From Actinokineospora bangkokensis (GTDB lineage Bacteria; Actinomycetota; Actinomycetes; Mycobacteriales; Pseudonocardiaceae), in contig NZ_MKQR01000026.1 in assembly GCF_001940455.1 (NCBI RefSeq), forward strand, positions 763,315 to 827,314: a DNA stretch of 64,000 nucleotides. Direction: 5' to 3'. Positions 40,190 to 48,853 of this stretch are shown here, piece by piece. Position numbers and translations under genes: made by a program. Within the stretch, counting starts at the first letter, position 1. Each line of letters opens with the position of its first letter. The notes under the pieces were generated by a model. It was not told where the DNA came from, did no database searches, and saw only the letters and a program-made list of their open reading frames with translations.

Positions 40190-41782
40190 TCACCCTGCCT
40201 GCTGTTCGCGGAGTTGCTGCCAGATGAGGAAGTAGGCGCGGTGCACCACGTGCGCGACGCGGCTCTGCGCCGGGGTGGCGCCGAAGGAGGCGAACGAGCG
40301 CCACCAGCCCGCCCGCTCCAGCGCGTAGGCCGACAGCTCCTTCGCCGGGCGCCCGGCCATGCCCAGCTGCTCGGCCACGGTGGCGCTGCTGCCCACCCGC
40401 AGCACCTCCTCGGCCAGGTCGTCGGGCATGGCCACGGCGCCGGAGGTGACCAGGGTCAGCGCTTCCAGCAGGCGCAGCTGGTGGGCCTCGGGCTTGGCCA
40501 GCAGCACCTCGATGGCGTCGTGCACCCGCTGCCGCTCGCCGGGGTCGCCGGAGGCGTGCGCCAGGGCGGTCACGCTGGCCAGGGCGGCGGCGGCCTTGAT
40601 GCCGTCGGCGCGGGCGCGGAACACCGCGTCGAGCCGGGAGCGCACCCCCGCCAGGCCGGAGGCGTCGAGCAGCTTGCGGCGCAGCGCGCCCGCGGTGAGG
40701 TCGGGGTCGGCGCGCAGCGCGTCGACGGCGGTGCGGATGCCGTAGAGGTCCAGCCGCTCCAGCAGCTTGACCCGGGTGCCGGTGGGCACCGGGCAGTCCC
40801 AGGAGGTGAAGATGTCCGCGGAGATCATCATCGTCTCCCAGGTGGCCTCGTCCAGCGCCGCGAGCTGGCGCAGCGCGTCGGCGTCGGCGGAGGTGAACCC
40901 GCCGGACTCGGCCGACTCCGCGAGCAGGCCGATCACCGGGATGACGTCGGCGACCCGGGGCTTGAGGGTGGCGGCCTGCTTCTGGGCGAGCAGCGTGGCC
41001 GCCTTCCACACGTCGCCGTCGCTGCCGGTCACCGACTCGGGGGTGATGGTGTCGGCCTTGTTGAGCACGGCGATGGCGTTGACCGGCCCGGCCTCGCGGC
41101 TGGCGGTGGCGGCGGTGAACGCGGCGAGCGCCTGCTGGTCGTCGGCGCGCACGCCCTGGGTGACGACGTAGAGCACGGCCTCGGCGCCCGCGACGGCGTT
41201 GCGGGAGGTGTCGTCGAGCTCGTCCCCGTCCTCCTCGGCGTCGGTGTCGTCGGCGTCGTCGGCGTCGGGCTTGGCGTGCTTGGCGGCGCCGAGCAGCTGC
41301 TCGGTGCGCTTGACGCTGGCGGCGTCGAGCGAGCCGAGCCCGGGGGTGTCGATGACCGTGAGGTCGCGCAGCACGGCGTTGGTCAGGTAGGCCTCCAGGT
41401 GCGAGACCTCGTCGAAGTCCACCTCCAGGTCGTTGGGGATCATCCCGGTCGCCTCGAAGGGGAGCACCTGCTTGCGCCCGTCGAAGAACACCAGCTCCAC
41501 CCGGTCGACGGTGCCGTACTGGAACCGGGTCACCAGCCGGGTGCACTCACCGACGTCGGTCGGCGCGACCCGCCGCCCGATCAGGGCGTTGACCAGCGTG
41601 GACTTGCCCGACTTGATCCGGCCCGCGACGGCGACCTGCAAGGGGGCGGACAGCCTGCGCAGCACCTCGCGGAACCCGGCGGCGGTGCGCGCCGACACCT
41701 GCGGCTGCAACCGCTGGCACACGTTGGCCACCGCCGCCGACAGCGGGCCCGCCAGGTGCTGCTGCTCCGTCGCGCTCGTCAC
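40190..41782 (-). CDS. dynamin-like GTPase, IniC/DynB type
   Basis: The 530-aa protein has the P-loop GRIKSGKST (54-62), the G2 Thr in GECTRLVT, DTPGLGS (about 143-149) and NKAD (about 240), with an acidic insert (DADDADDTDAEEDGDELDD) after the G3 region. The rest is helical with no clear membrane segment. Pairing of one soluble and one membrane-inserted dynamin is the usual arrangement (IniA/IniC, DynA/DynB), so the two probably co-assemble. GTG/ATG 41782; first gene of the operon with the GrpE-like and second GTPase genes. Confidence 0.88.
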   Translation of the reverse strand: MTSATEQQHLAGPLSAAVANVCQRLQPQVSARTAAGFREVLRRLSAPLQVAVAGRIKSGKSTLVNALIGRRVAPTDVGECTRLVTRFQYGTVDRVELVFFDGRKQVLPFEATGMIPNDLEVDFDEVSHLEAYLTNAVLRDLTVIDTPGLGSLDAASVKRTEQLLGAAKHAKPDADDADDTDAEEDGDELDDTSRNAVAGAEAVLYVVTQGVRADDQQALAAFTAATASREAGPVNAIAVLNKADTITPESVTGSDGDVWKAATLLAQKQAATLKPRVADVIPVIGLLAESAESGGFTSADADALRQLAALDEATWETMMISADIFTSWDCPVPTGTRVKLLERLDLYGIRTAVDALRADPDLTAGALRRKLLDASGLAGVRSRLDAVFRARADGIKAAAALASVTALAHASGDPGERQRVHDAIEVLLAKPEAHQLRLLEALTLVTSGAVAMPDDLAEEVLRVGSSATVAEQLGMAGRPAKELSAYALERAGWWRSFASFGATPAQSRVAHVVHRAYFLIWQQLREQQAG

Positions 41783-41945
41783 GCCGAACCTCCCCTCGAC
41801 ATGGGGGGAATCGTGCCATGCCCGCGAGTGTTGCGTCCGCGACTCCGGACAGGCGCGGGGGTGCCCGCCGTCAGCCCGCGGGGTGACCCGTTCGTGCGAC
41901 GGCGGGAGGACGCGGGCGGGGGCCCTGTGTTCCTAGTCTGGGACC

Positions 41946-43112
41946 GTGCGGCGGCTCAGCTTGTGGTTCAAGGCGCACCCGACGGCGGGTGACGTCGTGC
42001 TGGTGCTCGTCCTGGCCGCGTTCGAGTTCATCGCGGGGGCGGCCCGCATCCCGACGGGGGTCGCGGAGCCCTGGTACTGGGTGGTGGGCGCCGGGTTGCT
42101 GCTGCCGCTGGTGGTGCGCAGGCGCAAGCCGGTGCTGTCGGCGTACTGCGTGCTCGGCGCCGGGTTCGTGCAGCTGGTCACGCACGCCTACCCGGGGGCG
42201 CGGTTCGCCGACCTGGCGCTGGGCATCTCGCTCTACACGCTGGTCGCCTACGCCACCCGCAGGCACGGCGGGCTGTACGCGGTGTGGCTGGCCATCGGCA
42301 CGGTGGTGTGGGCGCTGCTGCGGTTGCAGGGGTTCAACGGGGTGTTCGTCGTCGCCGTGTACGCGGTGATCTTCGCCCTGTGCTGGACGCTGGGGGAGTT
42401 CTCCGGGGCCCGCCGCGCCTACCAGCTGGAGGTGGAGCGGCGGCTGGAGCTGCTGGAGACCGAGCGCGGGCAGCAGGCCAGGATCGCCGTCGCCGACGAG
42501 CGCACCCGCATCGCCCGCGAGCTGCACGACGTGGTGGCGCACGCGGTGAGCGTGATCGTGGTGCAGGCCGACGGCGCCGCCTACGCCGTGCGCGGCGCGC
42601 CGGAGACCGCCGAGCAGGCGCTGGCCACCATCTCGGCCACCGGCCGGGAGGCGCTGACCGAGCTGCGCAGGCTGCTCGGGGTGCTGCGCAGCGAGCACGG
42701 CGAGTCCGACCGGGCGCCGCAGCCGGGGGCGCAGTCGCTGGCCGACCTGGCCGAGCGGGTGCGCGGCACCGGGGTGCCGGTGGAGCTGGAGCTCTCCGGC
42801 GGGCTGGACGCGCTGCCCGCCGGGGTGGGCCTGGGGGTGTACCGGATCGTGCAGGAGGCGCTGACGAACACGATCAAGCACGCGGGCCCCGGCGCGCGGG
42901 CGCGGGTGCGGGTGCGCCGCGGCGGCGACCAGGTCGAGCTGGAGGTGCTCGACGAGGGCGCGGGCCGCTCCCGGGTCGTGGCCCCCGGCAGCGGCAACGG
43001 GCTGATCGGCATGCGCGAGCGCGCCAACGTCTTCGGCGGCACGCTCAGCGCGGGCCCGCGCCCCGAGGGCGGCTGGCGGGTGCACGCGGTGCTGCCGGTG
43101 GCGGAGGGATAG
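41946..43112 (+). CDS. sensor histidine kinase (NarL-partner type)
   Basis: The 388-aa protein has about four to five N-terminal membrane segments, a short coiled linker, a HisKA_3 dimerisation box (DERTRIARELHDVVAHAVSVIVVQ; His near 193) and a C-terminal ATP-binding region with N-box EALTNTIKHAG and G-box GNGLIGMRERANVFGG. It autophosphorylates and passes phosphate to the response regulator encoded directly downstream. Signal unknown: there is no large extracellular domain, so it may sense membrane state. Start GTG 41946. Confidence 0.92.
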   Translation: MRRLSLWFKAHPTAGDVVLVLVLAAFEFIAGAARIPTGVAEPWYWVVGAGLLLPLVVRRRKPVLSAYCVLGAGFVQLVTHAYPGARFADLALGISLYTLVAYATRRHGGLYAVWLAIGTVVWALLRLQGFNGVFVVAVYAVIFALCWTLGEFSGARRAYQLEVERRLELLETERGQQARIAVADERTRIARELHDVVAHAVSVIVVQADGAAYAVRGAPETAEQALATISATGREALTELRRLLGVLRSEHGESDRAPQPGAQSLADLAERVRGTGVPVELELSGGLDALPAGVGLGVYRIVQEALTNTIKHAGPGARARVRVRRGGDQVELEVLDEGAGRSRVVAPGSGNGLIGMRERANVFGGTLSAGPRPEGGWRVHAVLPVAEG

Positions 43113-43122
43113 GTTGACCGGG

Positions 43123-43782
43123 GTGATCAGGGTTGTGCTGGTGGACGACCAGGAGCTGATGCGCGTCGGCTTCCGCATGGTGCTCGGCGCGCAGGAGGAC
43201 ATGGAGGTCGTCGGCGAGGCGGGTGACGGCCGGGCCGCGGTCGACCTGGCCGCGCGGCTGCGCCCGGACGTGGTGCTCATGGACGTGCGGATGCCGGTGC
43301 TCGACGGGGTGGAGGCCACCCGGGCGATCACCGCGGCGGGCACGGCGAAGGTGCTGGTGATGACCACCTTCGACCTCGACGAGTACGCGCTGTCGGCGCT
43401 GCGCTGCGGGGCCAGCGGCTTCCTGCTCAAGGACACCCCGCCCGCGCACCTGGTGGACGCGCTGCGCTCGGTGGCCAGCGGCGACGCCGTGGTCTCGCCC
43501 AGCGTCACCCGCAGGCTGCTGGACCGCTTCCTCGGCGGGCCGGGGGCGGGGGAGCTGCGCGACGCCGCGGTGCTCGACGCGCTGACCGAGCGGGAGCGGG
43601 AGGTGCTGGTGCTCATCGCCCAGGGCCTGTCGAACTCCGAGATCGCCGGGAAGCTGTTCCTGTCCGAGGCCACGGTGAAGACCCACGTCGGCCGGGTGCT
43701 GTCCAAGCTGGACCTGCGCGACCGGGTGCAGGCGGTGGTGCTGGCCTACGAGACGGGGCTGGTGCGCCCCGGCGACCTCTGA
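43123..43782 (+). CDS. NarL/FixJ-family response regulator
   Basis: From GTG 43123 (VIRVVLVDDQ) the 219-aa protein has an N-terminal receiver with the phosphorylated Asp 54 (VVLMDVRMP), the conserved Thr and Lys in VMTTF and LLKDTPP, and a C-terminal LuxR helix-turn-helix (LTEREREVLVLIAQGLSNSEIAGKLFLSEATVKTHVGRVLSKL). An earlier TTG 43114 behind ggaggga is also possible. Cognate to the kinase immediately upstream; likely targets nearby include the ABC exporter at 45496, a frequent partner of such pairs (inference). Confidence 0.92.
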   Translation: MIRVVLVDDQELMRVGFRMVLGAQEDMEVVGEAGDGRAAVDLAARLRPDVVLMDVRMPVLDGVEATRAITAAGTAKVLVMTTFDLDEYALSALRCGASGFLLKDTPPAHLVDALRSVASGDAVVSPSVTRRLLDRFLGGPGAGELRDAAVLDALTEREREVLVLIAQGLSNSEIAGKLFLSEATVKTHVGRVLSKLDLRDRVQAVVLAYETGLVRPGDL

Positions 43783-43792
43783 GCCCGCGCGG

Positions 43793-44701
43793 TCAGCGGT
43801 AGGCCGACGCGTCGACCGTCGTCGGGTCCACCCCGGGGACGACGACGTCGTCGTACCAGCGGCCCCAGTCCGGCCGGGAGCCGTCGAGGTCGGTGAAGCC
43901 GTACTCGCGCATCAGGGTCCAGCTGGCCATGGTCTTGCCCGCGAACCTCGACACCGCCGGGTCCGCGGCGAGCGCCACGACCCCGCGGCCGAGGTAGCCC
44001 GGGGACTCGGCCATCACGTAGTGGGGGTCCTTGAGCGCGCCGTCGCGCCAGTTCTCCTCGGTGACGCCGAAGTGCTCCAGCATCATCTCCGAGCGCAGGA
44101 AGCCCGGGGTGACCGCGAGCCCGGTGGCGCCGTGCTCGGCCAGGTCGCGGCCCAGCACCCGGCCGATGGCCCGGACCCCGGACTTGGCCAGGTGGTAGGG
44201 CAGGCCGACGCCGTACTCGTAGGTGTCGGTGTCGCCGTCGGTGACCTCCACGACCAGGCCCCGCGCCGCGACCACCAGCGGGAGCAGCCGGTGCAGGGCG
44301 ATCAGGTGGGTGTCGAGCGCGTTGTGCACCAGCAGCAGCGCCCGGTCCAGGTCGGACTCCCAGAACGGCTTGTCGAACTCGGCCAGCTGGTCGCCGCCCC
44401 ACACGTCGTCGACGAGCACGTCGACCCGGCCGTGGTCGGCGGCGACGCGGTCGCGCAGGGCGTCCACGTCGGACACCTCGGTGAAGTCGCAGCGCACGGC
44501 GATGCCGGTGCCGCCCGCGGCGTCGACCAGCTCCGCGGTCTCCTCGATGGTCTCCGCGCGGTCCATCGGCGACCGGCCCGCGCGCGTGCTGCGCCCGGTG
44601 ACGTACACCGCCGCCCCCGCCGCGCCAAGCTCCACGGCGATCGCGCGGCCGCACCCCCTGGTCGCGCCGGTCACGACGGCGACCTTGCCCCGCAGGTCCA
44701 C
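43793..44701 (-). CDS. SDR family oxidoreductase
   Basis: The 302-aa protein has the cofactor motif TGATRGCG (11-18), an Arg-rich NADP-type strand end (VTGRSTR) and YHLAKSG with the catalytic Tyr/Lys. The usual NNAG is replaced by VDDVWGG. GTG 44701 is chosen because the G-rich ribosome site is six bases upstream; GTG 44707 would be too close. It reads in the same direction as the adjoining TetR gene and follows it by 13 bases, so it is probably the repressor's target. Substrate unknown. Confidence 0.88.
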   Translation of the reverse strand: MDLRGKVAVVTGATRGCGRAIAVELGAAGAAVYVTGRSTRAGRSPMDRAETIEETAELVDAAGGTGIAVRCDFTEVSDVDALRDRVAADHGRVDVLVDDVWGGDQLAEFDKPFWESDLDRALLLVHNALDTHLIALHRLLPLVVAARGLVVEVTDGDTDTYEYGVGLPYHLAKSGVRAIGRVLGRDLAEHGATGLAVTPGFLRSEMMLEHFGVTEENWRDGALKDPHYVMAESPGYLGRGVVALAADPAVSRFAGKTMASWTLMREYGFTDLDGSRPDWGRWYDDVVVPGVDPTTVDASAYR

Positions 44702-44714
44702 GTGCACTCCCCCT

Positions 44715-45281
44715 TCAGCGGTGCCAGCCCGCCAGCACCGCGTCGACGTCCTCGGACAGCCGGTCGACCAGGGTGCCGACCGGCCGCAGCGACCAGTCCA
44801 GCGACACCCCGTTGACCAGCGACAGCAGCACCCTGGCCGCCACCCGCGGGGGTGGGGCGCCGGGCAGCGCGGCGGCCTCGACCGCCGCGCGCAGCTCCTC
44901 CTCGACCGCGGCGAAGTGCGCGGCCAGCAGCTCCGACAGCTCGGGCGTGCTCAGGTCGACGCCGAGCTGGCGCAGGTGGTTGGCGGCCGACGCGGCGTCG
45001 CCGAGGTCGGCGTGGCTGCCCACCAGGGCGGCGCGCACGCCCGCGACCGGGTCCACACCGGACCGCGCGGCGCGCATCGCCGCGACGACCTCGGCGGTGG
45101 TGTGCTCGGTGAGCGCGCGCAGCAGGCCCAGCTTGGAGCCGAAGCGGCCCGCCACCGTCCCCACCGCGACCCCGGCCTCGTCCGCGACCTGGGCGAGGGT
45201 GAAGCCCGGCCCGCCGCGCGCGATCACCGCGGTCGCCGCGGTGAGCAGGCGCTCGTCGGTGATCGTGCGGGGGCGGGCCAC
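44715..45281 (-). CDS. TetR family transcriptional regulator
   Basis: The 188-aa protein has the TetR HTH (ERLLTAATAVIARGGPGFTLAQVADEAGVAVGTVAGRFGSKLGLL) followed by a helical ligand domain with a hydrophobic C-terminal interface. GTG 45281. A nearly perfect palindrome sits five bases upstream, and the SDR gene is downstream in the same unit, so it probably controls both. Confidence 0.9.
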   Translation of the reverse strand: MARPRTITDERLLTAATAVIARGGPGFTLAQVADEAGVAVGTVAGRFGSKLGLLRALTEHTTAEVVAAMRAARSGVDPVAGVRAALVGSHADLGDAASAANHLRQLGVDLSTPELSELLAAHFAAVEEELRAAVEAAALPGAPPPRVAARVLLSLVNGVSLDWSLRPVGTLVDRLSEDVDAVLAGWHR

Positions 45282-45285
45282 GAGA

Positions 45286-45309
45286 GTTATTGAACCACGG
45301 TTCAGTAAC
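45286..45309. promoter_or_regulatory. operator of the tetR-SDR unit
   Basis: GTTATTGAACC and GGTTCAGTAAC are inverted around AC with one mismatched pair, immediately upstream of the tetR start. Typical of an autoregulatory TetR site. Confidence 0.75.
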
Positions 45310-45495
45310 CCTGTCGCGCCCGGATCAGGGTCGTCTCGGGGTCATCACCGATCGACCGGGGTACGCCGGGGGCGAGAGGCTACGCCCGGGAGCTGATCCG
45401 GGGGCGCGACCACAGGACGACGCGATCGCGGTGCGGGGTCGGACAGGCTCGACCCAGTCAACCGGGGGACGCAGGACCGACACAGGGGAGACGGC

Positions 45496-46449
45496 ATGAT
45501 CGAGGCACAGGGCCTCACCAAGCGGTACGGGAAGACGTTGGCGGTGGACGACCTGTCGTTCTCGGTCAAGGCGGGCCGGGTGACCGGGTTCCTCGGGCCC
45601 AACGGCGCGGGCAAGTCCACCACCATGCGGATGGTGCTGGGCCTGGACACCCCCACCTCGGGGACGGTCCGCATCGACGGCAAGCGCTACCGGGACCTCA
45701 AGGACCCGCTGCGCACCGTCGGCGCCCTGCTCGACGCCAAGTGGGTGCACCCCAACCGCTCCGCCCGCGCGCACCTGGCGTGGATGGCCAGGTCGAACCG
45801 CATCCCGGCCGCGCGGGTGGACGAGGTGCTCGACGTCGTCGGCCTCACCGCGGTCGCGGGCAAGAACGCGGGCGGGTTCTCGCTGGGCATGTCGCAGCGG
45901 CTGGGGATCGCCGCCGCGCTGCTGGGCGACCCGCAGGTGCTGCTGTTCGACGAGCCGGTCAACGGCCTGGACCCGGAGGGCATCCTGTGGATCCGCCGGT
46001 TCATGCACCGGCTGGCCGAGGAGGGGCGGACGGTCTTCGTCTCCAGCCACCTGCTCTCGGAGATGGCGCTCACCGCGCAGGAGCTGGTGGTGATCGGCCG
46101 GGGCAAGCTGATCGCGCAGACCAGCACCGAGGACTTCGTCGCGCAGGCCACCGAGAACACCGTGCGGGTGCGCAGCCCCCAGCTCGACGAGCTGCGCTCG
46201 GCCCTGGGGCGGACCGGGGTCCACCTCAAGGATGACGGCGGCGCGCTGGTGGTGTCCGGGATGGACGCCGCCGAGATCGGTGAGCTGGCGGCGCGCACCG
46301 GCGCCGTGCTGCACGAGCTCAGCCCCCAGCGCGGGTCGCTGGAGGAGGCGTTCATGCAGCTGACCGGCGACTCGGTGGAGTACCACACCGACGTCGCCGC
46401 CGAGGCCGCCCAGCTGCTGGCCACCGGACCGCAGGGCGTGACCAGGTGA
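45496..46449 (+). CDS. ABC exporter ATP-binding protein
   Basis: The 317-aa ATPase has Walker A GPNGAGKST (34-42), signature FSLGMSQRLG (about 133), Walker B LLFDEPVNGLDPEG (about 151) and a His switch (VSSHLLSEM). The type is that of antibiotic/bacitracin-like exporters (DrrA/YxlF class). It is followed by two overlapping permease genes. Its C-terminal third is an extra regulatory strand-rich part typical of the class. Confidence 0.92.
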   Translation: MIEAQGLTKRYGKTLAVDDLSFSVKAGRVTGFLGPNGAGKSTTMRMVLGLDTPTSGTVRIDGKRYRDLKDPLRTVGALLDAKWVHPNRSARAHLAWMARSNRIPAARVDEVLDVVGLTAVAGKNAGGFSLGMSQRLGIAAALLGDPQVLLFDEPVNGLDPEGILWIRRFMHRLAEEGRTVFVSSHLLSEMALTAQELVVIGRGKLIAQTSTEDFVAQATENTVRVRSPQLDELRSALGRTGVHLKDDGGALVVSGMDAAEIGELAARTGAVLHELSPQRGSLEEAFMQLTGDSVEYHTDVAAEAAQLLATGPQGVTR

Positions 46450-47210
46450 CGCTGCTGGCCGTCGAGCGGATGAAGCTGGTCAGCACCCGCTCGCCGTGGT
46501 GGTGCGCCGCGCTGGCGCTGCTGCTGACCACCGGGTTCGCCGCGCTGATGGCGGCGACCGCGGTCCCCGAGGTGCCGCTGACGGTGGCCTCGACCCAGTT
46601 CGGCTACCGGTTCGGCATGACGGTGGTCATGGTCATGGCCGCGCTCGCGGTCACCACCGAGTACCGCTTCGGCACCATCCGGGCCAGCTTCCTGGGCTCG
46701 CCGGGGCGCACCGGCACCCTGGTCGCCAAGGCCGCGGTCGTCGCGGTGGTCGCCCTCGTGCTGGGCGAGCTGGCCGGGTTCGGCTCGTGGGGGATCGCGA
46801 AGCTGGTCGACCCTGGCGCCGACCTGGCGCTCCAGACGGCCTACGAGTGGCGCGCGGTCGCGGGCGTCGGCCTGGTCTACGCCGCGGCGGCGGTGCTGGC
46901 GGTGGGCGTGGGGGCCATCGTGCGGCACACCGCGGGCGCGGTGTCGGTGCTGCTCATCTGGAGCTTCCTCGTCGAGGGGCTGGTCCAGCTGGTGCCGCGC
47001 GTCGGCGACGACGTCTTCCGCTGGCTGCCGTTCAACGTCGCGGACAAGTTCATCACCGGCGACCCGGACCCGTCGGCGCGCGACGTGGTGTACGGGCCGC
47101 CGCCCGCCGACGCCGTCCTGGGCCCGTGGCCCGCACTCGCCTACTTCGCGGGCATCGCCGCGGTCGTGCTGGCCGCCGCGGTGGTCGCGGTCAACCGGAG
47201 GGACGCCTGA
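46446..47210 (+). CDS. ABC exporter permease, paralogue 1
   Basis: A 254-aa membrane protein with about six segments, beginning VTLLAVERMKLVSTRSPWW and containing MAALAVTTEYRFGTIRASFLGSPGR. GTG 46446 overlaps the ATPase stop by four bases. It shares about half its residues with the next gene, including the same opening and the TTEYRFGTIR motif, showing recent duplication. Confidence 0.88.
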   Translation: MTLLAVERMKLVSTRSPWWCAALALLLTTGFAALMAATAVPEVPLTVASTQFGYRFGMTVVMVMAALAVTTEYRFGTIRASFLGSPGRTGTLVAKAAVVAVVALVLGELAGFGSWGIAKLVDPGADLALQTAYEWRAVAGVGLVYAAAAVLAVGVGAIVRHTAGAVSVLLIWSFLVEGLVQLVPRVGDDVFRWLPFNVADKFITGDPDPSARDVVYGPPPADAVLGPWPALAYFAGIAAVVLAAAVVAVNRRDA

Positions 47211-47938
47211 TGACGCTGCTCGCCACCGAGCGGATGAAGCTGATGAGCACCCGCTCGCCCTGGTTCAGCACGGTGCTGGCGGTCGGCCTGGTCGCGGGCT
47301 TCGCCGGGCTGCTCGCGCTGACCACCACCGACAAGTCCACCCTCGACCTGGGGCTGCTGCTCGCGGGCGGCCAGTTCGGGCAGATGGTGATCCTGGTGAT
47401 GGCCGCGCTCGCGGTCACCACCGAGTACCGGTTCGGCACCATCCGCACCACGTTCCAGGCGGTGCCGCGGCGCACCTCGGCGCTGCTGGCCAAGACCGGG
47501 GTCGTCGCGCTGCTGGCCCTGGTCATCGGTGAGGTCGCCGGGTTCGGCGCCTGGGCCGTCGGCAAGCTGTTCGCCGGGTCCGCCGCGCCGATCGCGCTGG
47601 CGGGCGAGGCGGCCTGGCGCCAGGTCGCCGGGGTCGGGCCGCTGTTCGCCGTCGCCGCGGTGGTCGCGGTCGCGGTGGGCATCCTGGTGCGCCAGTCCGC
47701 GGGCGCCATCTCGGTCGTGCTGATCTGGTCGCTGCTGGTGGAGACCCTGGTCGCGCTCATCCCGCGGGTGGGCCGCGACATCCAGCAGTGGATGCCGTTC
47801 CAGGTCGGTTCGCGGTTCCTGGGCGAGGGCGCGCCGGGCGCGCCGCTGGGCCCGTGGGCCTCGCTGGGCTACTTCGCGGCCGTCGCCGCGGTGCTGCTGG
47901 CGGTCGCGCTGGTGGTGGCGGACAAGCGCGACGCGTGA
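47210..47938 (+). CDS. ABC exporter permease, paralogue 2
   Basis: A 242-aa membrane protein starting at ATG 47210 on the upstream stop (ATGA). It begins MTLLATERMKLMSTRSPWF and has MAALAVTTEYRFGTIRTTFQAVPRRT, matching its neighbour. Two different permeases suggest a heterodimer with one ATPase dimer. Exported substrate unknown. Confidence 0.88.
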   Translation: MTLLATERMKLMSTRSPWFSTVLAVGLVAGFAGLLALTTTDKSTLDLGLLLAGGQFGQMVILVMAALAVTTEYRFGTIRTTFQAVPRRTSALLAKTGVVALLALVIGEVAGFGAWAVGKLFAGSAAPIALAGEAAWRQVAGVGPLFAVAAVVAVAVGILVRQSAGAISVVLIWSLLVETLVALIPRVGRDIQQWMPFQVGSRFLGEGAPGAPLGPWASLGYFAAVAAVLLAVALVVADKRDA

Positions 47939-47965
47939 AATCGCGGGACCGGTCGCCGCGATTTC
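47937..47965 (+). terminator. hairpin terminator of the ABC operon
   Basis: GAAATCGCGG pairs with CCGCGATTTC; the left arm overlaps the stop codon of the last permease gene. Confidence 0.72.
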
Positions 47966-47987
47966 GGGGACGGCACCGGTCCTGTTC

Positions 47988-48098
47988 GGGGAAAAGGGCG
48001 GGCGTCGGGCACCTTCGGGGGGTGCCCGACGCCCGCCGCCCATTTCCGGAGTGGACGGACGACTTGACCGATCTCGTTCGGGCGAGGCCCTTTTCCCC
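47988..48098. ncRNA. structured intergenic element, possible RNA
   Basis: An outer stem GGGGAAAAGGGC (47988-47999) with GCCCTTTTCCCC (48087-48098) encloses a perfect 17-bp hairpin (47997-48013 with 48021-48037) and a smaller CTCG-TTCGGG-CGAG hairpin (48073-48086). The outer stem and first hairpin compete for three bases. The whole could be a small RNA, a leader of the gene at 48248, or compound terminators. No known family recognised. Confidence 0.4.
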
Positions 48099-48247
48099 TG
48101 GCGCCCGCCGCCGGGGCGCGGGGGTCGGCTGATCGGATTAAGACCACGTTAAGACGCTGTGAGGCGGCCCACAGCTTGCGGATTTCGCCTACTTTCCACG
48201 GTCAGATGGTTCCTGGAACCCCGTCTCGGAGCCCGTGGAGGTGAACC

Positions 48248-48826
48248 TTGACGGTCGTCGATCCCGCCACCGCTGAGAACCTGCCCGAGCAGCGCGGAGC
48301 GCAGCGCCGCCTGCACGTCGAACCGCTGGTCGACCTGGAGTGGACCGCCGCGCTCGAGCAGCCGGGCAGCGCCTCGGCCGCCGTGCCCGCCGACGCCCGC
48401 CGGGCCTGGGTGCACCGGGCGCCGGAGGCGCAGGTCATCGCCCTCTACCGGGCCGCGGTCGCGGCCTCCCCGAACATCGCCCCGCCCGCGCCGTGGTGGG
48501 TGCGCGCGGTGGCCGAGGGCGGGCTGTCCTCGCGGCGGGAGGGCTTCGCCGTGGAGGACCGGGTGGCCAAGCTGCTCGACGCGCGCCCCGGCTGGGTGTT
48601 CGTGCCCTGGGGGGTCGACGGCGACACCGGGTACTGGGAGTACATGCCCTCCGAGCGCAGGCTCGCCGAACCGGGCATGCCCACCACCCTCAACCACACC
48701 CACCGCCACCCGGGCTGGCTGGACGTGGTGGCCGTGCACGCGGGCACCGCCCCCGCGCCGATCGCCGTCGGCGGGCTGGTGGACCTGCGCAAGAACCTCG
48801 CCCGGCTGGAGTCGCTGGCACCCTGA
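48248..48826 (+). CDS. hypothetical protein
   Basis: I do not recognise this 192-aa protein. It is soluble and mixed alpha/beta, with notable HRAPEAQVIALYRAAVAA, WVFVPWGVDGDTGYWEYMPSERR and NHTHRHPGWLDVVAVHAGT; the HTHRH cluster could bind metal. TTG 48248 is selected for the strong ggaggtga site (48236-48243). It lies 27 bases before trmB and may be co-transcribed with it. Confidence 0.7.
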   Translation: MTVVDPATAENLPEQRGAQRRLHVEPLVDLEWTAALEQPGSASAAVPADARRAWVHRAPEAQVIALYRAAVAASPNIAPPAPWWVRAVAEGGLSSRREGFAVEDRVAKLLDARPGWVFVPWGVDGDTGYWEYMPSERRLAEPGMPTTLNHTHRHPGWLDVVAVHAGTAPAPIAVGGLVDLRKNLARLESLAP

Positions 48827-48853
48827 GCCGGGCAGCGTGACACCCTGTCCGGC

